Below are positions 54,151-64,000 of a DNA stretch of 64,000 nucleotides, in pieces; within the stretch, counting starts at the first letter, position 1, and every line of letters starts with the position of its first letter. The notes beneath the pieces are model-generated. The model did not search any database and was not told the origin of the DNA. It saw only the letters and a list, made by a program, of their open reading frames with translations. Source of the stretch: Rhodospirillum rubrum ATCC 11170 (GTDB taxonomy: Bacteria; Pseudomonadota; Alphaproteobacteria; Rhodospirillales; Rhodospirillaceae); NCBI RefSeq assembly GCF_000013085.1, contig NC_007643.1, positions 1,783,001 to 1,847,000 on the forward strand, read 5' to 3'. Made by a program: the position numbers and the translations under genes.

Positions 54151-54792
54151 ATGACGAGTGTTTTCGAAGAACGGGTCGAGAGCCTCAAGGAACTTGGGGC
54201 CCGCATCGAAGCCGCCCTGCCGACCGACGTGGTCCGCGTCGAGATGGCCAAGGACGAGCTTCAGGTGATCGCCCAGCGGCCATCGATCGCCAAGGTCCTG
54301 ACGTTCCTGCGCGATGACAGCGCCTGTCGCTTCAGTCAGCTGGTCGATATCGCCGGCGTCGACTACCCCAGCCGCGAAGAGCGGTTCGAGGTGGTCTATA
54401 ACATGCTGTCGATGCACCATAATCAGCGGATCCGGGTGAAGATCTCGGCAAGCGAGGACACCCCCGTTCCGTCGGTGACCCGGGTGTTCTCCTCGGCTAA
54501 TTGGTTCGAGCGCGAAGCCTGGGACATGTACGGGATCTTCTTTTCCGAGCATCCCGACCTGCGGCGGCTGTTGTCGGACTACGGCTTTGAGGGCCATGCC
54601 CAGCGCAAGGACTTCCCGCTGACCGGCTATAAAGAGGTGCGCTACGACGAGGAGCTCAAGCGGGTGGTCTACGAGCCCGTGCGCCTGAGCCAGGATTTCC
54701 GCACCTTCGATTTCCTCAGCCCCTGGGAGGGGATGGACCGCCAGATCCGGCGGGTGCTGCCCGGCGACGAGAAGGCCGAGGGGAACGCGTGA
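54151..54792 (+). CDS. nuoC: NADH-quinone oxidoreductase subunit C
   Basis: 213 residues, a 30-kDa-type subunit. The diagnostic segment [20 protein letters not shown], then [20 protein letters not shown] and [18 protein letters not shown], are all present. It is part of the hydrophilic arm and contacts NuoD and NuoB. It is separate from nuoD, unlike the fused nuoCD of E. coli; the stop overlaps the nuoD start region (TGATG). Confidence 0.97.
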   Translation: MTSVFEERVESLKELGARIEAALPTDVVRVEMAKDELQVIAQRPSIAKVLTFLRDDSACRFSQLVDIAGVDYPSREERFEVVYNMLSMHHNQRIRVKISASEDTPVPSVTRVFSSANWFEREAWDMYGIFFSEHPDLRRLLSDYGFEGHAQRKDFPLTGYKEVRYDEELKRVVYEPVRLSQDFRTFDFLSPWEGMDRQIRRVLPGDEKAEGNA

Positions 54793-55970
54793 TGGCCCAG
54801 ACCGAGATCAAATCCTATACCCTGAACTTCGGCCCCCAGCATCCGGCCGCCCATGGCGTGCTGCGCCTGGTGCTCGAGCTGTCGGGCGAGGTGATCGAGC
54901 GCGCCGATCCCCATATCGGCCTGTTGCACCGGGGCACCGAGAAGCTGATCGAATACAAGACCTATCTCCAGGCCTTGCCCTATTTCGATCGCCTCGATTA
55001 CGCCTGTCCGATGAACCAGGAGCACGCCTATGTGCTCGCCGTCGAAAAGCTGCTGGGCATCACCGTGCCGCCCAGGGCCCAGTATCTGCGCACCTTGTTC
55101 AACGAGGTGACGCGGCTGATCAATCACATCATGAACACCACCTCGATGGCGCTCGACATCGGGGCGATGACGCCGCTGCTCTATGGCTTCGAGGAACGCG
55201 AGCATCTGCTGGAGTTTTCCGAGCGCGCCTCGGGGGCGCGCATGCATGCGGCGTGGTTCCGCCCCGGCGGCGTCGCCCGCGATGTGCCGCCCGATCTGCT
55301 CGAAGACATCCTGAAATTCTGCGACAGCTTCCCCAAATACCTCGACGACGTCGAGCATCTGCTTGATGAAAACCGCATCTTCAAGCAGCGCACCGTCGAT
55401 ATCGGCAAGGTGACGGCCCAGCAGGCCCTGGATTGGGGCTTCACCGGGCCGGTGTTGCGCGGCTGCGGCGTGCCCTGGGACCTGCGCAAATCCCAGCCCT
55501 ATGACGCCTATGCCGCCATGGATTTCGATATCCCGACGGGCGCCAACGGCGATTGCTATGACCGCTATCTGGTGCGCATGGCCGAGCAGCGCCAAAGCAT
55601 CCGCATCATGCGCCAATGCATCGAGAAGATGCCCGATGGTCCGGTCAAGGCGGTCGATCACAAGGTCACGCCGCCGTCGCGCGGCGAGATGAAGTCGTCG
55701 ATGGAAGCCTTGATCCATCACTTCAAGCTGTTTACCGAAGGCTTCAAGGTGCCCGAGGGCGAGACCTATACGGCGGTCGAGGCCGCCACCGGCGAATTCG
55801 GCGTCTATCTGGTGTCCGATGGCACCAACCGGCCCTATCGCTGCAAGATCCGCTCGCCGGGCTATGTCCATCTGCAGGGTCTCGATTTGATGAGCCGGGG
55901 CCATATGCTGGCCGACGTGGTGGCCAACATCGGGTCCATCGACGTGGTGTTTGGAGAAATCGATCGATGA
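54792..55970 (+). CDS. nuoD: NADH-quinone oxidoreductase subunit D
   Basis: ATG 54792 is preferred to the adjacent GTG at 54789. 392 residues of the 49-kDa family: [20 protein letters not shown] with quinone-site His, [32 protein letters not shown], and the C-terminal [20 protein letters not shown] and [12 protein letters not shown]. With NuoB it forms the quinone reduction chamber. Its stop overlaps the nuoE start by four bases (ATGA). Confidence 0.97.
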   Translation: MAQTEIKSYTLNFGPQHPAAHGVLRLVLELSGEVIERADPHIGLLHRGTEKLIEYKTYLQALPYFDRLDYACPMNQEHAYVLAVEKLLGITVPPRAQYLRTLFNEVTRLINHIMNTTSMALDIGAMTPLLYGFEEREHLLEFSERASGARMHAAWFRPGGVARDVPPDLLEDILKFCDSFPKYLDDVEHLLDENRIFKQRTVDIGKVTAQQALDWGFTGPVLRGCGVPWDLRKSQPYDAYAAMDFDIPTGANGDCYDRYLVRMAEQRQSIRIMRQCIEKMPDGPVKAVDHKVTPPSRGEMKSSMEALIHHFKLFTEGFKVPEGETYTAVEAATGEFGVYLVSDGTNRPYRCKIRSPGYVHLQGLDLMSRGHMLADVVANIGSIDVVFGEIDR

Positions 55971-56593
55971 GCGGCAACGGCGCTGCCGGCGAGCAGCCGG
56001 CGACCTTCGCGTTCACCCCCGAGAACCTGGAAAAGGCCCAGGCCATCTTGGCCAAATATCCCAAGGGCCGGGAAAGAAGCGGCGTTTTGCCGTTGCTCGA
56101 TCTCGCCCAGCGTCAGCAGGGCTGGGTCAGCCACGCCGCCATCGAAGAGGTCGGCCGTTTAACCGGAACGCCGCGCATGCGGGTGCTCGAGGTCGCCACC
56201 TTCTATACCATGTACAAGCTGTCGCCGAAGGGCCGCCACCACATCGAGGTCTGCACCAATCTGCCGTGCTGGCTGCGCGGATCCGACGAGATCCTGCGCG
56301 CCGTGCGCGACGAACTGGGCATCGAGGTTGGCGGCGAGACCGATGACGGGCTGTTCTCGCTGGCCGAGGCGGAATGCCTGGGCGCCTGCGTCAACGCTCC
56401 CATGCTCCAGATCGGCGATGATTACTATGAAGACCTGACCTATGAGAGCGTGCGCGAACTGGTGCGCAAGCTCAAGGTCGGCGAGCCGGTGACGCCGGGC
56501 TCGCAATCGGGTCGCCAGGGGGCTTGCCCCGAGGGTGGGCCGACGACCCTGAAAAGTTTCTGTACCGCCGATAAGGCCGGGGGGAGCGTGTGA
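55967..56593 (+). CDS. nuoE: NADH-quinone oxidoreductase subunit E
   Basis: 208 residues. Thioredoxin-like 24-kDa subunit with four Cys for the 2Fe-2S cluster N1a: two in [14 protein letters not shown] and two in [33 protein letters not shown] and [14 protein letters not shown] are family hallmarks. A C-terminal extension of about 35 residues ([20 protein letters not shown]) continues beyond the core, as in other alphaproteobacteria. The stop overlaps the nuoF start region. Confidence 0.96.
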   Translation: MSGNGAAGEQPATFAFTPENLEKAQAILAKYPKGRERSGVLPLLDLAQRQQGWVSHAAIEEVGRLTGTPRMRVLEVATFYTMYKLSPKGRHHIEVCTNLPCWLRGSDEILRAVRDELGIEVGGETDDGLFSLAEAECLGACVNAPMLQIGDDYYEDLTYESVRELVRKLKVGEPVTPGSQSGRQGACPEGGPTTLKSFCTADKAGGSV

Positions 56594-57882
56594 TGCTGAA
56601 CGATAAGGACCGCATCTTCACCAACCTCTACGGCTTTCAGGACTGGCGTCTGGCCGGGGCGCGCAAGCGCGGCGATTGGGATGGCACCGGCGCCATCCTC
56701 GCCAAGGGCCGCGATGGCATCATCAATGAAATGAAGGCCTCGGGGTTGCGGGGCCGTGGCGGCGCCGGCTTCCCCACCGGTCTCAAATGGTCGTTCATGC
56801 CCAAGGATATCGGCGAGCGGCCGCATTATCTGGTGGTCAATGCCGACGAGGGCGAGCCCGGCACCTGCAAAGACCGCGACATGATGCGCTTTGATCCGCA
56901 TAAGCTGATCGAAGGCTGCCTGATCGCCGGTTTCGCCATGGGCGCCCATGTCGCCTATATCTATATCCGCGGCGAATTCTTCCGCGAGGCCGAGCATCTG
57001 GAATTCGCCATCGCCGAGGCCCGCGAGGCCGGGCTGCTTGGCCCCAACGCCTGCGGCTCGGGCTGGGACATGGAGGTTTATGTCCATCGCGGCGCCGGCG
57101 CCTATATCTGCGGCGAGGAAACCGCCCTGATCCAGTCGCTGGAGGGCAAGAAGGGCCAGCCGCGCCTCAAGCCGCCATTTCCCGCCGGTGTCGGCCTTTA
57201 TGGCTGCCCGACCACGGTCAACAACGTCGAAAGCATCGCCGTCGCCCCCACCATCCTGCGCCGGGGCGGCGCCTGGTTCGCCGGGTTGGGCCGCGAGAAC
57301 AATACGGGAACCAAGGTCTTTTGCATTTCCGGCCATGTCAACAAGCCGTGCAATGTCGAAGAGGAAATGGGCATCCCCTTGCGCGAGCTGATCGACAAGC
57401 ACGCCGGCGGGGTGCGCGGCGGCTGGGACAATCTGCTGGGCGTCATCCCCGGCGGTGCCTCGGTGCCGGTGCTGCCGCGCGAGTTGTGCGACGATGTCTT
57501 GATGGATTTCGACAGCCTGAAGGCGGTGAAATCCGGTCTGGGCACGGCGGCGGTGATGGTCATGGACAAATCGACCGACATCGTCCGCGCCATCGCCCGG
57601 CTGTCGGCGTTCTATACCCATGAAAGCTGCGGCCAGTGCACGCCGTGCCGCGAGGGAACGGGCTGGCTGTCGCGGGTGATGACCCGCTTGGTCAATGGCG
57701 ACGCGGCGATCGAGGAGATCGACGTGCTTGAGCAGGTGACCCGCCAGATCGAGGGGCATACCATCTGCGCCCTGGGGGATGCCGCCGCCTGGCCGATCCA
57801 GGGGTTGATCCGTCATTTCCGACCCGAGATCGAACGCCGCATCATCGAGAAGCGCGGCGGCCGGTCCGTCGCCGCCGAATAG
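56593..57882 (+). CDS. nuoF: NADH-quinone oxidoreductase subunit F
   Basis: ATG 56593 is chosen over the preceding GTG at 56590. 429 residues. NADH site [23 protein letters not shown]-binding [18 protein letters not shown] and [19 protein letters not shown]; cluster N3 Cys in [15 protein letters not shown] plus a later Cys in [13 protein letters not shown]. It oxidises NADH and is the electron entry point of complex I. Confidence 0.97.
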   Translation: MLNDKDRIFTNLYGFQDWRLAGARKRGDWDGTGAILAKGRDGIINEMKASGLRGRGGAGFPTGLKWSFMPKDIGERPHYLVVNADEGEPGTCKDRDMMRFDPHKLIEGCLIAGFAMGAHVAYIYIRGEFFREAEHLEFAIAEAREAGLLGPNACGSGWDMEVYVHRGAGAYICGEETALIQSLEGKKGQPRLKPPFPAGVGLYGCPTTVNNVESIAVAPTILRRGGAWFAGLGRENNTGTKVFCISGHVNKPCNVEEEMGIPLRELIDKHAGGVRGGWDNLLGVIPGGASVPVLPRELCDDVLMDFDSLKAVKSGLGTAAVMVMDKSTDIVRAIARLSAFYTHESCGQCTPCREGTGWLSRVMTRLVNGDAAIEEIDVLEQVTRQIEGHTICALGDAAAWPIQGLIRHFRPEIERRIIEKRGGRSVAAE

Positions 57883-57906
57883 ACCTTCCAGGGGGTGAAG
57901 CAAACC

Positions 57907-59976
57907 ATGCCCAAGCTGACGATCGACGGCATCGCGGTGGAGGTCCCCGCCGGCACCACGATCTTGCAGGCGGCCGAAAGCATCGGTATCGAAATCCCGC
58001 GCTTTTGTTATCACGAGCGCCTTTCGATCGCCGGTAACTGTCGCATGTGTCTGGTCGAGGTGAAGCCCGGACCGCCCAAGCCGGCCGCATCCTGCGCCAT
58101 GCCCGTCGCCGAGGGCATGGAGGTCCGCACCGATTCCGAGATGGCCCGCAAGGCCCGTCGCGGGGTGATGGAATTCCTGCTGATCAACCATCCTTTGGAT
58201 TGCCCGATCTGCGATCAGGGCGGCGAATGCGATCTGCAAGATCAGGCGATGACCTTCGGGTCGGATCATTCGCGCTATCTTGAGCCCAAGCGGGCGGTGA
58301 CCGAGAAGTATCTGGGTCCGCTGATCAAAACGGCGATGACCCGCTGCATCCATTGTACGCGCTGCGTGCGCTTCGCCACCGAGGTGGCCGGCGTTCCCGA
58401 GCTCGGCATGGTCGGCCGGGGCGAACACGCCGAGATCACCAGCTATCTGGAAAGCGCCATCGCCAGCGAATTGTCGGGCAATGTCGTGGATCTGTGCCCG
58501 GTCGGCGCCCTGACCAGCGCGCCCTATGCCTTCCTCGCCCGGCCCTGGGAACTGCGCAAGACCGAAAGCATCGACGTGCTCGATGCGGTGGGCAGCAATA
58601 TCCGTATCGATACCCGCAGCGGTCAGGTGATGCGCGTTCTGCCCCGCCTCAACGAGGCGGTGAACGAGGAATGGCTGGCCGACAAATCGCGCCACGCCGT
58701 TGACGGTTTGCGCTATCAGCGCCTGGACACCCCCTATGTCCGGCGGGACGGCAAGCTGGTGGCGGCGCGCTGGGACGAGGCCTTCGCCGCCATCGCCGAA
58801 CGGCTGGCCGGGGTTGACGGCGGGCGCATCGCCGCCCTGGCCGGCGATCAGGCCGATGTCGAGGCGATGACGGCGCTCAAAGATTTGATGGCCGCCCTTG
58901 GCTCGCCCCACCTCGATTGTCGCCAGGATGGGGCCAAGCTCGATCCGACGGCGCGCGCGGGCTATCTGTTCAACACCACCATCGCCGGGATCGAGAGCGC
59001 CGACGCCCTGCTGATCATCGGCTCGGATATCCGCTGGGAAGCCCCGATCATCAACGCCCGCATCCGCAAGCGTTCGCTGATGGGCGGCTTCCCGGTCGGT
59101 CGCATCGGCGCACCGCGCGATCTGACCTATCCGGTGACGGAGCTTGGCGAGGATCTTGGCGTTCTGACCGGCTTGATCGAAGGCGGTCATGCCTTCGCCC
59201 AGCGGCTCAAGGACGCCAAGCGGCCGATGGTGATCGTCGGCCAGGGGGCTTTGACCGGGGCCGATGGCGCGGCCGTTCTCGCCGCCGCGCGCGCCTTGGC
59301 CGAGGCGGTCGGCGCCGTGGACGGCGAGGGCTGGAACGGCTTTAACGTTCTGCATACCGCCGCCGCCCGCGTCGGCGGTCTTGACCTTGGCTTCGTTCCC
59401 GGGGCTGGCGGGCGCGATACCGCCGCCATCCTCGAGGGCTGCGGCTCGGGGGCGATCGAAGTGCTCTATCTGCTGGGCGCCGACGAGATCGACACCACGG
59501 CCCTGGGCAAGGCCTTCGTCATCTATCAGGGCCACCACGGCGATGCCGGGGCCCAGCGCGCCGATGTCATCTTGCCCGGCAGCGCCTATACGGAAAAAGA
59601 CGCCACCTACGTCAATACCGAGGGCCGCGTTCAGCGCACCCGTCGCGCGGTATTCCCGCCCGGCGAGGCCAAGGAGGACTGGGCGATCGTGCGCGCCTTG
59701 TCGGCGGTTTTGGGCAAGACCCTGCCGTTTGACAGCCTGGAGGCGGTTCGGGCGCGGATGAACGCCCTCAACCCGCTGTTCGCCCGCCCCGGCGAGGTGA
59801 AGCCGGCGCCGTGGACCGCCTTTGGCGCCCCGGGGGCTTTGGGCGGCGGCGTTTCGCGTTCCCCCATCGCCAATTACTATATGACCTGCCCGATCAGCCG
59901 AGCGTCGCCGACCATGGCCGAATGCACGCGGGTCTTCCTCAATGGCTCTTTGAAGCGGACGGGAACCGATGGCTGA
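57907..59976 (+). CDS. nuoG: NADH-quinone oxidoreductase subunit G
   Basis: Start at ATG 57907 because AGGGGGTGA stands at ribosome-site distance; an in-frame GTG at 57895 is within that site. 689 residues. The ferredoxin domain has [20 protein letters not shown] (cluster N1b). Next come [18 protein letters not shown] and [12 protein letters not shown] for the 4Fe-4S clusters, and [12 protein letters not shown]. The molybdopterin-oxidoreductase-like rest (about 230-670) lacks the metal cofactor, as in other NuoG proteins. Overlaps nuoH by 8 bases. Confidence 0.96.
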   Translation: MPKLTIDGIAVEVPAGTTILQAAESIGIEIPRFCYHERLSIAGNCRMCLVEVKPGPPKPAASCAMPVAEGMEVRTDSEMARKARRGVMEFLLINHPLDCPICDQGGECDLQDQAMTFGSDHSRYLEPKRAVTEKYLGPLIKTAMTRCIHCTRCVRFATEVAGVPELGMVGRGEHAEITSYLESAIASELSGNVVDLCPVGALTSAPYAFLARPWELRKTESIDVLDAVGSNIRIDTRSGQVMRVLPRLNEAVNEEWLADKSRHAVDGLRYQRLDTPYVRRDGKLVAARWDEAFAAIAERLAGVDGGRIAALAGDQADVEAMTALKDLMAALGSPHLDCRQDGAKLDPTARAGYLFNTTIAGIESADALLIIGSDIRWEAPIINARIRKRSLMGGFPVGRIGAPRDLTYPVTELGEDLGVLTGLIEGGHAFAQRLKDAKRPMVIVGQGALTGADGAAVLAAARALAEAVGAVDGEGWNGFNVLHTAAARVGGLDLGFVPGAGGRDTAAILEGCGSGAIEVLYLLGADEIDTTALGKAFVIYQGHHGDAGAQRADVILPGSAYTEKDATYVNTEGRVQRTRRAVFPPGEAKEDWAIVRALSAVLGKTLPFDSLEAVRARMNALNPLFARPGEVKPAPWTAFGAPGALGGGVSRSPIANYYMTCPISRASPTMAECTRVFLNGSLKRTGTDG

Positions 59977-60982
59977 CTTCTGGGGGGGCTATCTCTGGCC
60001 CGCGATCATCATCGTTCTGCAGTGTCTGGCCATCATCTTGCCGATGCTGGGCGCCATCGCCTATTTGACCTATGCCGAGCGCAAGGTCATCGGCGCCATG
60101 CAAATGCGCAAGGGGCCCAATGTCGTCGGCCCCTTCGGCCTGCTCCAGCCGCTGGCCGATGGCGTCAAGCTGTTCCTCAAGGAAACCATCATCCCCACCG
60201 GGGCCAACCGCGCGGTGTTCATCATCGCGCCGCTGATGACCTTCATTCTGGCTTTGATCGCCTGGGCGGTGATCCCGTTCGACGCCGGCTGGGTGGTCGC
60301 CGATATCAATGTCGGCGTGCTCTACCTGTTCGCCGTCTCGGGGCTGGGCGTCTATGGCATCATCATGGCCGGCTGGGCGTCGAACTCGAAATACGCCTTC
60401 TTGGGCGGTCTGCGCTCGGCGGCGCAGATGGTGTCTTATGAAGTGGCGATGGGGCTGATCATCATCGCCGTCATCTTGTCGGCGGGATCGATGAACCTGT
60501 CCGATATCGTCGAGGCCCAGCGCCAGGGGGTGTGGTACTTCATTCCCCACTTCCCGATGTTCGTGATGTTCCTGGTGTCGATCCTGGCCGAGACCAACCG
60601 CGCCCCCTTCGACCTTCCCGAAGCGGAAGCCGAACTGGTTTCGGGCTATAACGTCGAATATTCGGCCATGCCCTTCGCCCTGTTCTTCCTGGGCGAATAC
60701 GGCAACATGATCCTGATGAGCGGCATCACCGCCATCTTGTTCCTGGGTGGCTGGTTGCCGCCGGTCGATATCGCGCCGTTCAACTGGATCCCGGGGATTA
60801 TCTGGTTCTTCCTCAAGATCGCCCTGATCCTGTTCGTCTTCCTGTGGGTTCGCGCCACCTTCCCGCGCTACCGCTACGATCAGCTGATGCGCCTGGGGTG
60901 GAAGGTCTTCCTGCCCGGTTCGTTGATCTGGGTGGTGCTGACGGCCGGGTTCCTGGTCACTTTCGACATGCTTCCCCGGTAA
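59969..60982 (+). CDS. nuoH: NADH-quinone oxidoreductase subunit H
   Basis: 337 residues with eight membrane helices. Signatures: [38 protein letters not shown] near the N-terminus and [20 protein letters not shown] with the acidic residues of the quinone entry/proton path. It ends [20 protein letters not shown]. It links the quinone site to the membrane proton pumps. Its start lies within the last codons of nuoG. Confidence 0.97.
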   Translation: MADFWGGYLWPAIIIVLQCLAIILPMLGAIAYLTYAERKVIGAMQMRKGPNVVGPFGLLQPLADGVKLFLKETIIPTGANRAVFIIAPLMTFILALIAWAVIPFDAGWVVADINVGVLYLFAVSGLGVYGIIMAGWASNSKYAFLGGLRSAAQMVSYEVAMGLIIIAVILSAGSMNLSDIVEAQRQGVWYFIPHFPMFVMFLVSILAETNRAPFDLPEAEAELVSGYNVEYSAMPFALFFLGEYGNMILMSGITAILFLGGWLPPVDIAPFNWIPGIIWFFLKIALILFVFLWVRATFPRYRYDQLMRLGWKVFLPGSLIWVVLTAGFLVTFDMLPR

Positions 60983-61001
60983 CCCTAGGAGTTCCGCACC
61001 G

Positions 61002-61490
61002 ATGACCTCCATCGTCCGCACGCTCCGCTCCCTGACGCTCTGGGAGCTGGTCTCCGGCATGGCCTTGACCTTCCGCTACATGTTGAAGCCGAAGGTGACC
61101 ATCAATTACCCCTTCGAAAAGGGCTATCTGTCGCCGCGGTTTCGCGGCGAGCATGCCCTGCGGCGCTATGCCAATGGCGAGGAACGCTGTATCGCCTGCA
61201 AGCTGTGCGAGGCGATCTGCCCGGCCCAGGCGATCACCATCGAAGCCGAACCGCGCACGGATGGCAGCCGGCGGACCACCCGCTATGACATCGACATGAC
61301 CAAATGCATCTACTGCGGCTTCTGCGAGGAGGCCTGTCCGGTCGATGCCATCGTCGAGGGACCGAATTTCGAGTTCGCGGCGGAAACCCGCGAGGAACTT
61401 CTGTACAACAAGGCGAAGTTGCTGGCGAACGGCGATCGCTGGGAGCCCGAACTGGCCTTGCGCCTGCGCAAGGACGCCGCCTACCGCTGA
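61002..61490 (+). CDS. nuoI: NADH-quinone oxidoreductase subunit I
   Basis: 162 residues. Two 4Fe-4S motifs, [18 protein letters not shown] and [18 protein letters not shown], hold clusters N6a and N6b. The preceding [14 protein letters not shown] and following [19 protein letters not shown] are family-typical. It carries electrons from NuoG to NuoB. AGGAG precedes the ATG; 19 bases separate it from nuoH. Confidence 0.97.
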   Translation: MTSIVRTLRSLTLWELVSGMALTFRYMLKPKVTINYPFEKGYLSPRFRGEHALRRYANGEERCIACKLCEAICPAQAITIEAEPRTDGSRRTTRYDIDMTKCIYCGFCEEACPVDAIVEGPNFEFAAETREELLYNKAKLLANGDRWEPELALRLRKDAAYR

Positions 61491-61615
61491 TCTTGGCGGC
61501 GCGGTGGTGAACCAACCATGGTGCGGCTCCCCGCTTCGGGGGCCGGTTTTTCGGGAACTCAAACGATAAGCCGCACGCAAGCCAGCGCTCCCAGTCTGGC
61601 CGTGAGGGGGGACGA

Positions 61616-62233
61616 ATGATCATACAGGCCCTGATCTTCTACATGCTCGCCGCCATCATGGTGGCTTCGGCCTTCATGGTCGTCATCTCCAGGAACCCCG
61701 TGCATTCGGTGCTGTGGCTGATACTGACCTTCGTCAATTCGGCGGGATTGTTCTTGCTGATGGGGGCGGAGTTCGTCGCCATGGTCGTCGTCGTCGTCTA
61801 TGTCGGCGCCGTGGCGGTGCTGTTCCTCTTCGTCGTCATGATGCTCGATATCAATTACCTGCGCCTGCGCGAGGGCTTCCTCAGCTATATGCCGCTGGGG
61901 GCGGCGATGGGCGTGGTGCTGCTGGCCGAGATCGCCGTGCTGGCGGGGGGCTGGGCGATGGCGCCCGACGCCATGGGCCTGCGTCGGGTGCCGATGGTCG
62001 ATCCGGCGGCCTTGACCAATACCCAGGCGATCGGTCAGGTGCTCTATACGGATTACATCTATTTGTTCCAGGCCGCCGGTCTGGTGCTGCTGGTGGCGAT
62101 GATCGGGTCGATCATGCTGACCCACCGCGCCAATCCCTTGGTCAAGCGCCAGAATGTCGCCGATCAGATCGCCCGGCGTAAAGAACGCACGCTCAAGCTC
62201 AACAAAGTGCCTACCGGCAGGGGGATTTCGTGA
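61616..62233 (+). CDS. nuoJ: NADH-quinone oxidoreductase subunit J
   Basis: 205 residues, ATG at 61616 with GAGGGGGG upstream, 125 bases after nuoI (nothing else recognised in that gap). Five membrane helices. [40 protein letters not shown] and [12 protein letters not shown] are the ND6-type core. The hydrophilic C-terminus is basic ([16 protein letters not shown]). Its stop overlaps the nuoK start region. Confidence 0.95.
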   Translation: MIIQALIFYMLAAIMVASAFMVVISRNPVHSVLWLILTFVNSAGLFLLMGAEFVAMVVVVVYVGAVAVLFLFVVMMLDINYLRLREGFLSYMPLGAAMGVVLLAEIAVLAGGWAMAPDAMGLRRVPMVDPAALTNTQAIGQVLYTDYIYLFQAAGLVLLVAMIGSIMLTHRANPLVKRQNVADQIARRKERTLKLNKVPTGRGIS

Positions 62234-62541
62234 TGGAAATCACGCTCGCCCACTATCTTACCGTCGCGGCGATCCTGTTCACGCTGGGCGTGTTCGGGAT
62301 CTTCGCCAACCGCAAGAACGTGGTGACGATTCTGATGTCCGTCGAGCTGATGCTGCTCGCCGTCAACATCAACATGGTGGCCTTCTCGACCTATTTGCAG
62401 GACATGGTGGGGCAGATCTTCTCCATGTTCATCCTGACCGTCGCCGCCGCCGAGGCGGGCATCGGTTTGGCGATCGTCGTGGTCTTCTTCCGGAACCGCG
62501 GCTCGATCGAGGTCGAAGACATCAATCAGATGAAGGGGTGA
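62233..62541 (+). CDS. nuoK: NADH-quinone oxidoreductase subunit K
   Basis: ATG at 62233 (TGATG overlap with nuoJ); the preceding GTG at 62230 is less likely. 102 residues, three membrane helices. The conserved Glu residues of the proton path are in [17 protein letters not shown] and [17 protein letters not shown]. Standard length for ND4L-type subunits. Seven bases separate it from nuoL. Confidence 0.97.
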   Translation: MEITLAHYLTVAAILFTLGVFGIFANRKNVVTILMSVELMLLAVNINMVAFSTYLQDMVGQIFSMFILTVAAAEAGIGLAIVVVFFRNRGSIEVEDINQMKG

Positions 62542-62548
62542 CGGGGCA

Positions 62549-64000
62549 ATGCTGTATTTTCTCGCCGTCTTCCTGCCGCTTCTGACCGCCATCGCCACCG
62601 GCTTCTTCGGCCGGGCGCTTGGCGACAAGGGGGCTCAGCGCCTGACCTGCCTGGGAATGGCGATTTCCGCCCTGTTCAGCTGGTTCATCTTTTTCGATAC
62701 CGCCCTTGGCGGCAACAATACCACCGTCACCTTGTTCACCTGGGTGATCTCCGGTGACCTGCACTTCGACTGGGCCTTGAAAATCGATACCCTGTCGGCG
62801 GTGATGCTGATGGTGGTGACGACGATCTCGTTCATGGTCCACATCTATTCCGTGGGCTACATGCACCATGACGCCAGCGTGCCGCGCTTCATGGCCTATC
62901 TGTCGCTGTTCACCTTCTTCATGCTGATGCTGGTGACCGCCGATAATCTGGTGCAGATGTTCTTCGGTTGGGAGGGCGTCGGGCTCGCCTCTTATCTGCT
63001 GATCGGTTTCTGGTACGAGAAACCCAGCGCCAACGCGGCGGCGATCAAGGCTTTCGTCGTCAACCGTGTCGGCGATTTCGGCTTCACCCTGGGCATCTTC
63101 GGCGTCTTCTTCGTTTTCGGCACCGTCGGCCTCGACGCCATTTTCGCCGGCGCCGCCCAGCATGCCAATGATGTCGTGACCTTCTTCGGCATCGAATGGC
63201 ACGCCATGACCATCTTGTGCCTGCTGCTGTTCATCGGTGCCATGGGCAAATCGGCCCAGCTTGGCCTGCATACTTGGCTGCCCGACGCCATGGAGGGTCC
63301 GACCCCGGTTTCGGCGCTGATCCACGCCGCGACCATGGTCACCGCCGGCGTCTTCATGGTAGCGCGGATGTCGCCGCTGTTCGTGCTGTCGGATACGGCG
63401 ATGACCGTGGTCACCATCGTCGGCGCCTCGACGGCGATCTTCGCCGCCACCGTCGGCTGCGTTCAGAACGACATCAAGCGGGTGATCGCCTATTCGACCT
63501 GCTCGCAGCTTGGCTATATGTTCTTCGCGCTTGGTGTTGGCGCCTTCGGCGCGGGCATCTTCCATCTGATGACCCACGCCTTCTTCAAGGCGCTGCTGTT
63601 CCTTGGCGCCGGCTCGGTCATCCACGCCATGTCCGACGAACAGGACATGCGCCGCATGGGCGGCATCTGGCGGATGGTGCCGCTGACCTACGCCTTGATG
63701 TGGATCGGCTCGCTGGCCCTGATGGGCGTGCCGCCCTTCGCCGGCTTCTTCTCCAAGGACATGATCCTTGAGGTCGCCTATGCCGCCCATGGCGGGGCGG
63801 GGGCCTATGCCTTCTGGCTGGGCATTCTGGCGGCGACCCTGACGGCGTTTTATTCGACCCGCCTGATCATCATGACCTTCCATGGGGCGCCGCGGGCCGA
63901 TGAGCATGTGATGGCCCATGTCCACGAAAGCCCGCGGGTGATGACCCTGCCGCTGATCGTTCTGGCGATCGGCGCGGTGGTCGCCGGAGGGCTGGGCGCC
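62549..64000 (+). CDS. nuoL: NADH-quinone oxidoreductase subunit L, 5' part (runs off the right edge)
   Basis: The frame is open from ATG 62549 to the end of the window, 484 codons, about three quarters of the usual length. Antiporter-like subunit with helices throughout. Present are [20 protein letters not shown] with the key Glu, [20 protein letters not shown] with the Lys of the proton channel, [40 protein letters not shown] and [20 protein letters not shown]. It is the distal proton pump with the long lateral helix, which lies beyond the window. nuoM and nuoN are expected next. Confidence 0.96.
   Translation, partial: MLYFLAVFLPLLTAIATGFFGRALGDKGAQRLTCLGMAISALFSWFIFFDTALGGNNTTVTLFTWVISGDLHFDWALKIDTLSAVMLMVVTTISFMVHIYSVGYMHHDASVPRFMAYLSLFTFFMLMLVTADNLVQMFFGWEGVGLASYLLIGFWYEKPSANAAAIKAFVVNRVGDFGFTLGIFGVFFVFGTVGLDAIFAGAAQHANDVVTFFGIEWHAMTILCLLLFIGAMGKSAQLGLHTWLPDAMEGPTPVSALIHAATMVTAGVFMVARMSPLFVLSDTAMTVVTIVGASTAIFAATVGCVQNDIKRVIAYSTCSQLGYMFFALGVGAFGAGIFHLMTHAFFKALLFLGAGSVIHAMSDEQDMRRMGGIWRMVPLTYALMWIGSLALMGVPPFAGFFSKDMILEVAYAAHGGAGAYAFWLGILAATLTAFYSTRLIIMTFHGAPRADEHVMAHVHESPRVMTLPLIVLAIGAVVAGGLGA

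Overview
The window is about 65% GC and has alphaproteobacterial gene content: a tig-clpP-clpX-lon-hupB string next to a nuoA-to-nuoL complex I operon with separate nuoC and nuoD, SahR-controlled metF-metH, and molybdenum-related genes. The combination strongly suggests Rhodospirillum (R. rubrum or a close relative). That is recognition by gene content, not a database match.

Layout. 1-2760: the end of glpD, a phasin-like gene, and a PRC-barrel membrane protein overlapping a family 2 glycosyltransferase. 2596-9281: an accessory island of about 6.1 kb beside tRNA-Glu, flanked by 279/287-bp direct repeats of host sequence. The repeats hold the 3' end of the glycosyltransferase gene, its downstream region and the last 6 bases of the tRNA. 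The island carries a degenerate MNT/HEPN pair, an HNH nuclease, a MITE-like element, an AT-rich two-gene membrane operon whose second protein looks like a histone fold joined to two transmembrane helices, an intact IS5-family (IS427-type) insertion sequence and a decayed IS66-family element. 9276-15722: tRNA-Glu, a cold-shock protein, an MBL-fold hydrolase, a double hemerythrin, a deoxyribosyltransferase-like protein, a Nudix hydrolase, a ParA ATPase and EttA.

15735-28982: an MlaC-like periplasmic protein, then sahR-metF-metH as an overlapping operon behind a perfect 20-bp palindrome and closed by a clear terminator. It continues with a TPR protein, a secreted pentapeptide-repeat protein overlapping a ClC channel, an orphan HigA-type regulator, UvrD/PcrA helicase and a hypothetical protein. 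29236-35002: small molybdenum-related genes (NifX-like, Mop molbindin, ModD) surround a LysR regulator divergent from an omega-aminotransferase and a methylmalonate-semialdehyde dehydrogenase, probably a beta-alanine catabolic module.

35261-42738: a PAS-GGDEF-EAL protein, a GGDEF protein with a degenerate signature, DadA, the NAD(P)HX repair enzyme Nnr and malonyl-CoA decarboxylase. 42837-50814: tRNA-Leu, the protein quality-control cluster tig-clpP-clpX-lon (lon with a sigma-32-like promoter), hupB and tRNA-Val. 50839-52326: a soluble chemoreceptor-like protein. 53200-64000: nuoABCDEFGHIJK and the first 484 codons of nuoL, tightly spaced and often overlapping, encoding most of respiratory complex I.

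The most unusual item is the island operon at 5132-5906, which encodes a membrane-anchored histone-fold candidate with a membrane partner.
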